Assembly (NCBI GenBank): GCA_037783415.1 | Contig: JAZGTN010000007.1 | Location: 1,371,501 to 1,435,500, forward strand | Source of the DNA: Leptasterias polaris | Lineage: Eukaryota > Echinodermata > Asteroidea > Forcipulatida > Asteriidae | Reading direction: 5' to 3' | DNA length: 64,000 nucleotides | In this document: piece by piece, positions 52,841-63,002 of the stretch | Layout of the letters: each line of letters begins with the position of its first letter | Position numbering within the stretch: the stretch's first letter is position 1 | Notes under the pieces: model-generated | What the model was told of the DNA's origin: nothing | The model's database searches: none | What the model saw: only the letters and a program-made list of their open reading frames with translations | Made by a program: the position numbers and the translations under genes

Positions 52841-53229
52841 GCCATAGGATCACCTTAAGGGGATGTAACTTTTTGTATCAGATATCATGGTTTATTATTT
52901 GATAACATAAATATTATCAGCAATATATCATTTAATTTTTGTTGCCTTTGGCTTGCCATAGTAAACGGTGTATTGTACTTGTCTGGACTTTTCGACGAAC
53001 GAGCGACACGTAAAATGTACTGTTATAAGTAAAGAATATTTATCTTGAGAGGGAAGAAATTATGCTGCCCTTTTGGGACCGCAGAGGGACAACATTATAG
53101 TCGTTTGACGGTTTAGTAAACTACCATTATCTCTCTAAGGACGGAAATGAAATTTACTTTCAAAATTATGATTTTTTTTTGGTTTGCTTTTAAATCTTTC
53201 CGCTCCGCCGCCCATTCCCAACTTACTAA

Positions 53230-53375
53230 ACCTGATCAATAGAGGGCGTCGTGTAAGGAATTCTTTTGACTTGTTCTCTTTGTGTGTGTGAAAAGTGAAT
53301 TAGCTGAGTTTTTCAGTCTTGGATTGTCGACAAAATCAGTGATCCCATCAAATTTACACGTCTAGTACTAGAAAG
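53230..53375 (+). promoter_or_regulatory. non-coding first exon / promoter of the dead zinc-finger copy
   Basis: AGAGGGCG at 53241..53248, CATCAAATTTACACGTCTAG, and GAAAG before the donor GTTTGT at 53376. It is the counterpart of 39795..39916. Its downstream coding exon at 55557 is broken. Confidence 0.55.
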
Positions 53376-53619
53376 GTTTGTTGTTATCTATTTTTTGTTT
53401 TGAATGTTTGTTTATTCGTGTTCTTATTTTGTGGAATCATTAAATTAAGTGTATTTTAGAACAGTTTAAAATGCGTTACTCCCCGGTAGGCAAGATTTTA
53501 CAAAAAATGTGTTCCCTCTCGATCTCGTCGTCTTCGCCGTTCATCGTTCCTATTTTTTTTAAGAAGTAGAACTTAGAAATAGAACTTGGAAGATTCCATA
53601 CGGAAATAACTAATAAGTC

Positions 53620-53783
53620 AACTCGTGCCAAGGTCAACTCGTACCCAATTCCAAGTTAACCGTAGCCAAGATATTGCACCCAACCAAGTCAACTCGTACC
53701 CCCCCCAAGTCAACTCCTACCACTTACTTTCTAGCTAGAAAGTAACCACTTACTTTCTAGCTAGAAAGTAGAAGGGTACACAC
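53620..53783. repeat. short tandem blocks and paired palindromes
   Basis: The block AAGTCAACTCGTACC recurs three to four times, followed by two tandem copies of CCACTTACTTTCTAGCTAGA with palindromic centre TTTCTAGCTAGAAA. It lies directly left of the large foldback element. Confidence 0.65.
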
Positions 53784-53795
53784 AGGGACATGGCT

Positions 53796-54447
53796 AGCCC
53801 CATTTATATTATAGTGCCAATAGAGTGGACTTCCTCCGATCCTTGGCACCTCCAGAAGGTGGGATAATTTTTCGAATATAAACTCACGTTTTTATGCCGA
53901 GATTTTTTCCCCAGTCGTCACTCATTGTATCCGATTTGTGAAAAGCACATTAAAACGCCATTGTGCAACCTCGTTTTGGTGTAATTTTGAAGAAATTCTG
54001 AGGCGTTCCTGCCACCGATTTGACTGCCCGGCATCCATTTTGTTAATCGGTTGATTTCAACAGGGGGCGCCCTGCGCTAGGGCATGCTGGGATAGGCAGG
54101 GGAACATCTCCCATGCCCTAGCGCGCGAAAGGGTCCCTTGCCTATCCCATAATGCCCTAGCGAAGGGCGCCACCTGTTGAAATCAACCGATCAACAAAAT
54201 GGATGCCGGGCAGTCAAATCGGTGGCAGTAACGCCTCAGAATTTCTTCAAAATTACACCAAAACGAGGTTGCACAATGGCGTTTTAATGTGCTTTTCACA
54301 AATCGGATACAATGAGTGACAACTGGGGGAAAAATCTCGGCATAAAAACGTGAGTTTATATTCGAAAAATTATCCCACCTCCTGGAGGTACGGGCGTAGG
54401 GCCAAGGATCGGAGGAAGTCCAGAGTATTGGCACTATAAATGGGGCT
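53796..54447. mobile_element. 652-bp foldback element with ~300-bp arms
   Basis: The arms 53796..54098 and 54139..54447 are inverted copies with few changes, from AGCCCCATTTATA outside to TAGGGCATGCTGGGATAGGC-like text inside. The loop is about 40 bp and is itself partly self-complementary. One arm shows an open frame on the minus strand, but it only mirrors the arm sequence. A flanking hairpin GATTAGGGCCAATCC / GGATTGGCCCTAATC lies at 54484..54531. Confidence 0.85.
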
Positions 54448-54599
54448 AGGACATGGCTTGGTAGCCCCATAGCCAGCCCATGTATGATTAGGGCCAATCC
54501 ATCTCGTACGAAGTGGATTGGCCCTAATCATGGGGCTACCTATAAATAATAGGCTAGTAAGTACTAGTATAGTATGGCTTTTTTATATAAATAAAACTT

Positions 54600-55085
54600 T
54601 AAAAGCCGCCAACTGACATGACAGCTTCTGACGACAAAATTTATACTGCCGACAACAAATTTTAAATGCTCTTTAAAATGTTTTCAAGAACAAAAAAACC
54701 CCTTAAATCTATGTAAAACTTAAAAGGGTCATTATGTATTCAAATCACATTCAAAATCTGCATCTGTTGAAAAAGTTGTATTTTTTTATTTTATTTTTTT
54801 AACCATCATGTATATGTTACTACACTAGTTACCTCTGTCCGCCATGCATGCCATGTCTTTGGACCATTCCTTGACTTTACCCTACTGCAGGGGGTACTAA
54901 AAACATCAAGTACCATAGTCTATGGTATTGTTTGAAAAACCAACTAAAAATGACAGCCAGTAAATATTTATATTCTTTAAAAATAAAGAAAAAAACAAAC
55001 AAAAAACAAAAAAACTAAGCCCATCGATAGAACTTGCCCATTGCATGGAGGTATCGTTCAAGTATGGTCCAGATACAACATAGCG
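54600..55085. repeat. diverged copy of the 4768..5284 element
   Basis: It shares GACGACAAAATTT / CAACAAATTTTAAA, CATCTGTTGAAAAAGTTGTA, GTCCGCCATG and GGTATCGT.CAAGTA with 4768..5284 in the same order. No LINE interrupts this copy and no second inverted arm is seen. About 55086..55555 shows no gene. Confidence 0.65.
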
Positions 55086-55556
55086 GACAGTTGTTAGTAT
55101 TCATTATTGGTGAAAACAACTTTTTGCAATGTCCTTGGTAACTCCTTCGGCTTATGTGCGCAGAAAGATGTCCATGTTTTCAAAGTAAGGCCAAAGTATT
55201 AAGCATTAATTATTCGATCGAAGGGTAAAAGTGATGTGCAGATGTGTTCATTGTGTCACATTACCTGCAGAAGTTGCTCCTGTCCTTCAACTGGCAAAAA
55301 TGGTGGTGGCAAGTTCCAAGTAGTGGCATAAACCATTTTCTCAGAAAAACCTTTGAAAAAACAACTCCCAGCAATTTTCAAGAGGATGTATTAAGCCCAG
55401 AGCGAATTTGTTGAAACTTTTAGGTAGTTTTGGAAGATTTATAGATCCTTTATCATTTTGAAAAAAATTAGAAGAGGATTTCTAAGTGCAATTCTCAATA
55501 AAGATGAATCGGCAAGAATTTGTCATTTAAACTTGATTTTGATTAATACAGTAGAT

Positions 55557-55925
55557 ATGAATTCTCAAGAGAAGACGATTCATCAGTGACCTATGTGGAG
55601 CAACCTGCTCAGGAAAAAGTGGCTAATAAATCGCCAAGTAAGCCACACTTTGGAATCACCGGGTGAATTTGTCTGTGATGTTTGTAATCAATCTTTCTCT
55701 CGTGAATGTAGACTGAGAGAGCATCAAAGGGTCCAAACCATTTGTTTGCGACTTTTGTGGAAAATGTTTCTCAGGAAAAGCAGGCCTGAGAAATCATCAA
55801 CGCATCCACACTGGAGAGAAACCATTTGTTTGTGACACTTGTGGGAAGTTCTTCTTAAGGAAACAAGCCCTGACAGACCATGAACGCGTCCACACTGGAG
55901 AAAAGCCATTTGTTTGTAAGTTCAA
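55557..55925 (+). pseudogene. dead zinc-finger gene of copy B
   Basis: It begins ATGAATTCTCAAGAGAAG after the family acceptor (ACAGTAG ending 55554). A small indel then gives ACGATTCATCAGTGA, a stop after ten codons. Another frame shows the family signature ([19 protein letters not shown]), then fingers in shifting frames, ending at CCATTTGTTTGTAAGTTC near 55925 where finger homology ends. It is the duplicate of gene 5. Confidence 0.85.
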
Positions 55926-56003
55926 ACATCTTCATGTTCTCGCTCAAAGGATGAGGGAGTTTTGGGAAAGTTTACTCTAAGAGATATTTTGTAGTTTTTT
56001 TTA

Positions 56004-56095
56004 TACTCCGCGGCAGTAGAACAAATAGCAAGACAAGTTCTCAAAGAAAAAAATCTACCTAGTAAAGTAGATAAAATACACATGGTGTTAACTGC
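56004..56095. repeat. dispersed repeat (partner of 19871..19980)
   Basis: CTCCGCGGCAGTAGAACAAA and AAAATCTACCTAGTAAAGTA recur from SRCR intron 5. It lies in the presumed intron before zinc-finger gene 7. Confidence 0.6.
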
Positions 56096-56283
56096 AAACA
56101 AAGTATTCATAGTTTTTTTTTTATAGCAAAGTACATGTATTTCTAAATTCCGATGTTTGTGGCAATGCAATAGTGATATTTCTGGTGATCCGTCCGTTGT
56201 CTATTAACAGTAACAGTTTAAGTATTTATCATTCTCAATTAGCCAGAAGCTTTTATTTAAATTTGATTTTGATTATTACAGGT

Positions 56284-57879
56284 ATGAGTTCTCAAGAGAA
56301 GTCTTTTATCTGTGACGTGTGTGGAGCAACCTACTCAGATAAAGGTGAACTGGAAATTCATCAGAAAATCCACATCTCAGAAGCGCCGGGTGAATTTGTC
56401 TGTGAAGTTTGTAATCAATTTTTCTCTCATGGACACAAACTGAGAGAGCATCAAAGGGTCCACACTGGAGAGAAACCATTTGTTTGTGACTATTGTGGAA
56501 AAACCTTTTCACATAAACATAGCCTGACTTACCATCTCCGTTTCCACACTAAAGAAGATCTATTTGTTTGTGATACTTGTGGGAAAGCGTTTTCTCGAAG
56601 TCATCATCTCAAAACACATCAGAGACTCCACACTGGAGAGAAACCGTTTGTCTGTGATGTTTGTGGAAAAGCCTTTTCAGAAAAACACGGACTGACATAC
56701 CATCAGCATGTCCACACTGGAGAGAAACCATTTGTTTGTGAGATTTGTGGAAAAGCCTTTTCTGAAAAACATATCCTGACCCTCCATCGACGTATCCACA
56801 CTGGAGAAAAACCATTTGTTTGTGAGATTTGTGATAAAGCTTTTTCACAGAAAAATAGCCTAGCATACCATCGTCTAGTCCACACTGGAGAGAAACCATT
56901 TGTCTGCGACATTTGTGGAAAAGCCTTTATTCAAAAAAACAGGCTGACCACCCATCAGCGTGTCCACACTGGAGAGAAACCTTTTGATTGTGACATTTGT
57001 GGTGCTATTTTCAGATGGAAAACTGTTTTAAAACGGCATCTACTCGTCCACACAAAAGAGAAACTGTTTGTCTGTGATATTTGTGGAAAAGCCTTTTCAC
57101 AAAATTGTCAGCTGACCACTCATCATCAGCGTGACCATGCTGGAGAGAAACCATTTGTCTGTGATGTTTGTGGGAAAGCGTTTGCTCTAAAAAGTAGTCT
57201 AAAAACCCATCAGAGTGACCACACTAGAGACAATGTTTGTGACATTTGTGGAAAAGCCTTCTCTCGAAAACATAGCCTGACCCTCCACCAGCGTGTCCAC
57301 ACTGGAGAAAATCCATTTGTTTGTGACATTTGTGGATCTGGTTTTAGTAGGAAAGGTGCTTTAAATCAGCATTTATTTGTCCACGATGGGGAGAAATCAT
57401 TTGTTTGTGACCTTTGTGGAAAAGCCTTTTCACACAAACATGTTTTGACAAGACATCAGCAGGTCCACACTGGAGAGAAACCATTTGTATGTGACATTTG
57501 TGGAAAATCCTTCTCACATAAACACACTTTGACAGCCCATCGACGTGTCCACACTGGAGAGAAACCATTTGTTTGTGACGTTTGTGGGGCTGGATTTGTT
57601 CGGAAAAATGACTTAAATCGGCATCAAGCTACCCACACTGGAGAAAAACCATTTGTTTGTGACATTTGTGGAAAAGCCTTCGGTCTGAAACGCACTCTGA
57701 CCAATCATCAAGCTGGCCACACCAGAGAGAAACATTTTGCTTGTGACATTTGTGGTGAAGATTTTTCACACGAAACTTTTCTAAAAGTCCATCACAGTGT
57801 CCACCACGGTGAGAAACCATATGTTTGTCAGGGGCGTAGCCAGGATTTTCAGTTAAAGGGGGCCCAAACTGAGGCCTAA
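56284..57879 (+). CDS. C2H2 zinc-finger protein (gene 7)
   Basis: 531 residues. The ATG at 56284 follows a clean acceptor (GATTATTACAG ending 56281) and opens MSSQEKSFICDVCGATYSDK, the intact family signature. Eighteen C2H2 fingers follow, all with their cysteines and histidines; one has an extra residue (TTHHQRDH). Most linkers are TGEKPF. It is the best-preserved complete member here and probably functional as a nuclear DNA-binding protein. The last 15 residues (GRSQDFQLKGAQTEA) come from a repeat element (GGGGCGTAGCCAGGATTTTC) that took over the C-terminus. Bases 56457..56671 look identical to the truncated copy at 9484..9698. The upstream non-coding exon for this gene is not identified. 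Confidence 0.87.
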   Translation: MSSQEKSFICDVCGATYSDKGELEIHQKIHISEAPGEFVCEVCNQFFSHGHKLREHQRVHTGEKPFVCDYCGKTFSHKHSLTYHLRFHTKEDLFVCDTCGKAFSRSHHLKTHQRLHTGEKPFVCDVCGKAFSEKHGLTYHQHVHTGEKPFVCEICGKAFSEKHILTLHRRIHTGEKPFVCEICDKAFSQKNSLAYHRLVHTGEKPFVCDICGKAFIQKNRLTTHQRVHTGEKPFDCDICGAIFRWKTVLKRHLLVHTKEKLFVCDICGKAFSQNCQLTTHHQRDHAGEKPFVCDVCGKAFALKSSLKTHQSDHTRDNVCDICGKAFSRKHSLTLHQRVHTGENPFVCDICGSGFSRKGALNQHLFVHDGEKSFVCDLCGKAFSHKHVLTRHQQVHTGEKPFVCDICGKSFSHKHTLTAHRRVHTGEKPFVCDVCGAGFVRKNDLNRHQATHTGEKPFVCDICGKAFGLKRTLTNHQAGHTREKHFACDICGEDFSHETFLKVHHSVHHGEKPYVCQGRSQDFQLKGAQTEA

Positions 57880-60435
57880 TTTTCAGTATAATCGCAAAGG
57901 ATAAATTGGCAATAGACTGTGCACGTGATCCCAACCATTTACAGTTTTAAATGAGCGAGATATTTGGTGTTGTAGTTTATGACCATGCAAATGATATGTT
58001 GTTGGGAATGTAATACTAATTGGTAAGAAATATAATTTAAAAAAAACCCCAACATTATAACAAAGATAACCCAACAATTAAACTTGATCCCAGCTTCTGC
58101 GTACTTGCCTAAAGTTAAGAATTTTTGTCCACCTCCGATCACCAAACTTAAGTAAACGCTTGTTTTGGAGCGCGATGAAGCTGTAATTGCCAGACACTAG
58201 GCCTTGTCATTGTAGTCTGTGGTCGTTTAGGCGTCGGTTCTCTGTAAACTGCGTACATTTTTTAAAGGGTTGCACATTATTCAGGCGTGATTTTAGAAAA
58301 GTGGTTTCTAAAAAGTAAAGAATTTAAAAGCATCTTTTTCCCAGAGTTATAATTTTGTTTCAATAAAAATTAACACTTTATTTGTGAATTTATTATAAAA
58401 TCTAAAACTCATTTTAAAATTATTTAAAGAGTGAATTTTGGTTGTTCAGATTTGTTCATAGATATAATTTAAAACAAAGAATTTATTTCAGAAATGTTCT
58501 TTGTTTGACAAGTTTTCTCGTTCCGATGCTCGCGAGACTTGCACAGACTATTCCTTGACAGAGTGGACATGGCCAAAAAATGTTAAATTCATGTACACAA
58601 ACTAAAAGCCATCATCCATAAAATATTGTTGCATAAAGATCAAAGTTTGTCGAACGACTTTACTTTATTTTTATTATTATTATTATTATTATTATTTATT
58701 CGGTATATCAAAAGTACAAACAAAAACAGAAAGAACAAGACAAAACAAAAAGCCAATGGCACATGCCTGGAATTAAAAAAGTTAACTAAACAACTGTGAC
58801 TCGAAAGCCTTCAACTCCGATGCCACTGGCAAATATTTACCCTGCAGTTCAACTGTTAACCTTTGACCTGTGAGCCCCTTCTTGGAAGTCCGTTTGATTA
58901 AAGTGCTGTGACCAAGTAAAACAAAAAAAATGCACAGAAATATGTTGCCAAAGGCAATAATAATGAATTTCAGTTTTAGTTTACCACGCACAGGGCCTTC
59001 AGTTTATTACTGACTGCAACATTTTTTTTTCAAAATAGCAATTGTTATAATAAAAGTATCAGACCACTGAGCATGCTTCTGAGATGTGAAAAAAAAGAAA
59101 ATTATTGCAAAATCACTTCTTCGGACAGATAAGTGGCATCTACATGTACACACTCAACCTCCTGGCAGAAAAGAAAAACCTTTTATTTTGAGAAGTGATA
59201 CAAAAAATTAAGAAAAAGTAGAGATCTTGTTAATATTAGCTTAATTGAGGCTGTGAACCGGGGTCCACAGAGGTGAAAGGCAGGAAAGGATATCATTTAG
59301 CTCACCTGATCCCCATGACTAATGATACTGTTTGTATTTCTTCCTTATCCGCAGATAAGAGCAAAGTTACAGAGTGACCTTTGAACTCTACAACAACAAC
59401 AACAACAACCATGAACTTGGACACATATGCTATCTTAAGTAAGTTTAATGAAGCCTTTTTTTAGTAAGCTAACACCAGGAACACAAGGGCTGGCCTAGAA
59501 CCAAAATATTCAGCTTTTGATTAATACATACAAATATGTACATTTATTTAAGTTATAAAAAGGTCGGCTAAGGCAAGTTTCATGAAATGCAATTTAAGGA
59601 AGTGGCGCAGCTGCGCAACATTTCCATGGCGTAACTTTAAGACATGGCGCAAGTTACGTACTCCTTTCGTGAAATCGGCTGCAGAACTGTATTTGTTCAG
59701 ATTGCATACGCATATAGCTCCCTTGGGAAATTATTTAACTCTTTCATTCTGAAAATTCAGGAACGAATTAAAACATCACTGTACAAAAATGTTCAGACCC
59801 CTTTTTTTCAGAACGGTGTCGTTGGATGTTTTGGATGTTGACACAGTTTGCACTGGAAGGGTATTGTATGCAATGGCAATTTACACCATTTTAAAGGGTG
59901 TGTACAACATAAGTAATTGTCAAAGACCTGTATCCATACTTGATGTGACCTGACATATACATGAAATAACAAACCTGTTGAATTTTAAGCTCTTAATCGG
60001 TCTTTGGAGTCATGAGAAAACAGTTAAAAATCCTAATGTTTTCACTGTTTTCAAACCTTTTATTTATAATAGTTCATTTCTTATCGTTTATTTTTCACAT
60101 AAATTGTTATATATTTTTTACTCTACTTGTTTACAACCAGATGTGGGGCAGCAGGTCCACGGACCACAGTAATTACTTTGCTTTTGTTTCTCCAAGCCCA
60201 TCTGGAAGTATTTTTGTATTGTTCTGTATCGTTGTGTGTTGGCGGAATAAATAGTAATAATAATAATATTAATAATAACATCGAATTTTATCAACAGTGA
60301 TAAAGACTTAATGTTTTACTCATTTCCTAAAAACTGTAGCATTTTAAGCAAACATATTTCCATTACTTATTAAGAGTAACAGTTTATCTCAATTAGCAAG
60401 TAGCTTTTATAAACATTTTGTTTTGATTATTACAG
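57880..60435. other. gene-free stretch between zinc-finger genes 7 and 8
   Basis: No coding region is recognised. It holds an ATT microsatellite (about 58666..58697), a CAA run (about 59392..59409), a tRNA-like B-box fragment in reverse (about 59252..59275), a degraded relative of the 10723 MITE (about 59905..60020, AATTGTCAAAGACC and AATAACAAACCTGT) and AAT-rich simple sequence at about 60255..60285. The last part is the presumed intron of gene 8. Confidence 0.55.
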
Positions 60436-60437
60436 GT

Positions 60438-62765
60438 ATGAATTCTCAAGTGAAGATCTTTATCTGTGACCTATGTGGAGCAACCTACTCGGAAAAAGGT
60501 GAACTGGAAAATCATCAAATAACCCACATTTTGAAATCACCGGGTGAATTTGTCTGTGATGTTTGTAATAAATATTTCGCTCATGAACACATACTGAGAG
60601 ACCACCAAAGGATCCACACTGAAGAAAAACCTCTTGGTTGTGACCTTTCTGGCGAATTCTTCTCAAGGAAATATTCCCTTACAGAGCATAAACACGTTCA
60701 TGCTGGAGAGAAACCATTTGTTTGCGACACCTGTGGGAAAGCCTATTCACATAAACAGAGCCTGACCGTGCATCACCGTATCCACACTGGAGAAACACAT
60801 TATTTTGTTTGTGATGTTTGTGGCAATGCCTTGACACGCAAACAAGGTTTGAAAAAACATCAGCGAGTCCACACTGGAGAAAATCCATTTGTTTGTGATA
60901 TTTGTGAAAAAGCCTTTTCAGAAAAAAGACTCTTTCATCACCGTGTGCACACTGGAGAGAAACCCTTTGTTTGTGACGTTTGTGGAGTTGGTTTCAGTAA
61001 GAACTCTACTTTAAAACAACATCGGCGTACCCACACTAATGAGAAACCATTTGTTTGTGACAGTTGTGGAAAAGCGTTTAATCAAAAAGACAGTCTAAAT
61101 AAACACCGTAGAGTCCACACTGGAGAGAAACCCTTCGTTTGTGATGTTTGTGGGAAAGCTCTTTCAAGCAAGCATTATCTGACAGACCACCTGCGTATCC
61201 ACACTGGAGAGAAACCCTTTGTTTGTGATGTTTGTGGAGTTGGTTTCAGTATTAACTCTACTTTAAAACGACATCTGCGTACCCACACTAATGAGAAACC
61301 ATTTGTTTGTGACAGTTGTGGAAAAGCGTTTAATCAAAAAGACAGTCTAAATAAACACCGTAGAGTCCACACTGGAGAGAAACCCTTCGTTTGTGATGTT
61401 TGTGGGAAAGCTTTTTCAAGCAAGCGTTATCTGACAGACCACCTGCGTATCCACACTGGAGAGAAACCCTTTGTTTGTGATGTTTGTGGAGTTGGTTTCA
61501 GTATTAACCCTACTTTAAAACGACATCTGCGTACCCACACTAATGAGAAACCATTTGTTTGTGACAGTTGTGGAAAAGCGTTTAATCAAAAAGACAGTCT
61601 AAATAAACACCGTAGAGTCCACACTGGAGAGAAATCCTTCGTTTGTGGTGTTTGTGGGAAAGCTCTTTCAAGCAAGCATTATCTGACAGACCACCTGCGT
61701 ATCCACACTGGAGAGAAACCCTTTGTTTGTGATGTTTGTGGGAAAGCTCTTTCAAGCAAGCAGTGTCTGACACAACACCTGCGTATCCACACTGGAGAGA
61801 AACCCTTTGTTTGTGATGTTTGTGGAGTTGGTTTCAGTATTAACTCTACTTTAAAACGACATCTGCGTACCCACACTAATGAGAAACCATTTGTTTGTGA
61901 CAGTTGTGGAAAAGCGTTTAATCAAAAAGACAGTCTAAATACACACCGTAGAGTCCACACTGGAGAGAAACCCTTCGTTTGTGATATTTGTGGGAAAGCT
62001 CTTTCAAGCAAGCATTATCTGACATACCACCTGCGTATCCACACTAGAGATAAACTCTTTGTTTGTGATGTTAGTGGAGTTGGTTTCAGTATTAACTCTA
62101 CTTTTAAACGACATCTGCGTACCCACACTAATGAGAAACCATTTGTTTGTGACAGTTGTGGAAAAGTGTTTAATCAAAAAGACAGTCTAAATAAACACCG
62201 TAGAGTCCACACTGGAGAGAAACCCTTCGTTTGTGGTGTTTGTGGGAAAGCTCTTTCAAGCAAGTATTATCTGACAGACCACCTGCGTATCCACACTGGA
62301 GAGAAACCCTTTGTTTGTGATGTTTGTGGGAAAGCTCTTTCAAGCAAGCATTATCTGACACACCACCTGAGTATCCACACTGGAAATAAACCCTTTGTTT
62401 GTGATGTTTGTGGAGTTGGTTTCAGTATTAACTCTACTTTAAAACGACATCTGCGTACCCACACTAATGAGAAACCATTTGTTTGTGACAGTTGTGGAAA
62501 AGCGTTTAATCAAAAAGACAGTCTAAATAAACACTTTAGAGTCCACACTGGAGAGAAACCCTTCGTTTGTGATGTTTGTGGGAAAGCTCTTTCAAGCAAG
62601 CAGTATCTGACACACCACCTGCGTATCCACACTGGAGAGAAACCCTTTGTTTGTGATGTTTGTGGTGTTGGTTTCAGTATTAACTCTACTTTAAAACGAC
62701 ATCTGCGTACCCACACTAATGAGAAACCATTTGTTTGTGACAGTTTAATAAAAAAGACAGGCTAA
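60438..62765 (+). CDS. C2H2 zinc-finger protein with repeated three-finger module (gene 8)
   Basis: 775 residues. The ATG at 60438 follows the acceptor TTATTACAG ending 60435 and opens MNSQVKIFICDLCGATYSEK, the family signature. About 27 fingers follow. From finger 7 on, a module of three recurs about seven times: CGVGFSINSTLKRHLRTH with a TNEKPF linker, CGKAFNQKDSLNKHRRVH, and CGKALSSKHYLTDHLRIH, with a fourth LSSK finger added twice. Copies lie 252 or 336 bp apart and are nearly identical. A few fingers are damaged (CDLSGE, CDVSGV). The frame ends early: near 62742 a 13-bp loss (TTGTGGAAAAGCG) shifts it to SLIKKTG and stop. It is likely nuclear and DNA-binding. Confidence 0.87.
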   Translation: MNSQVKIFICDLCGATYSEKGELENHQITHILKSPGEFVCDVCNKYFAHEHILRDHQRIHTEEKPLGCDLSGEFFSRKYSLTEHKHVHAGEKPFVCDTCGKAYSHKQSLTVHHRIHTGETHYFVCDVCGNALTRKQGLKKHQRVHTGENPFVCDICEKAFSEKRLFHHRVHTGEKPFVCDVCGVGFSKNSTLKQHRRTHTNEKPFVCDSCGKAFNQKDSLNKHRRVHTGEKPFVCDVCGKALSSKHYLTDHLRIHTGEKPFVCDVCGVGFSINSTLKRHLRTHTNEKPFVCDSCGKAFNQKDSLNKHRRVHTGEKPFVCDVCGKAFSSKRYLTDHLRIHTGEKPFVCDVCGVGFSINPTLKRHLRTHTNEKPFVCDSCGKAFNQKDSLNKHRRVHTGEKSFVCGVCGKALSSKHYLTDHLRIHTGEKPFVCDVCGKALSSKQCLTQHLRIHTGEKPFVCDVCGVGFSINSTLKRHLRTHTNEKPFVCDSCGKAFNQKDSLNTHRRVHTGEKPFVCDICGKALSSKHYLTYHLRIHTRDKLFVCDVSGVGFSINSTFKRHLRTHTNEKPFVCDSCGKVFNQKDSLNKHRRVHTGEKPFVCGVCGKALSSKYYLTDHLRIHTGEKPFVCDVCGKALSSKHYLTHHLSIHTGNKPFVCDVCGVGFSINSTLKRHLRTHTNEKPFVCDSCGKAFNQKDSLNKHFRVHTGEKPFVCDVCGKALSSKQYLTHHLRIHTGEKPFVCDVCGVGFSINSTLKRHLRTHTNEKPFVCDSLIKKTG

Positions 62766-62968
62766 ATAAACACCGTAGAGTCCACACTGGAGGGAAACTC
62801 TTCGTTTGTGGGAAAGCTCTTTCAAGCAAGCATTGTCTGACAGACCACCTGCGTATCCACACTGGAGAGAAACTCTTCATTTGTGATGTTTGTGGAAGAG
62901 CCTTTTCAAGCAAACGGTACCTTTCTGTTCATCACAGCGTCCACACTGGAGAAAAACAAACAAACTAA
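62766..62968 (+). pseudogene. out-of-frame last fingers of gene 8
   Basis: Finger text continues after the frameshift (NKHRRVHTGGKLFVCGK, SSKHCLTDHLRIHTGEKLFI, CDVCGRAFSSKRYLSVHHSV), ending at HTGEKQTN and TAA near 62968. These were the original C-terminal fingers. Confidence 0.8.
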
Positions 62969-63002
62969 TGCGTGCAGGTGACCTAGTTTTTGCCAGTGTT
63001 GT

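Larger units (their letters stand above)
50148..55925 (+). repeat. segmental duplication, copy B
   Basis: It is collinear with 37705..41900 but longer, because of private insertions at 50595..51399 and 53600..55085. It carries the same SINE, non-coding exon and zinc-finger coding start in the same order. The zinc-finger gene at its end is dead. The stretch 49703..50147 before it shows no gene. Confidence 0.8.

Noticed and set aside
54183..54497. 104-residue minus-strand frame in the foldback element
   Set aside because: It spans one arm of the inverted repeat, has no domain and reflects the arm sequence only.
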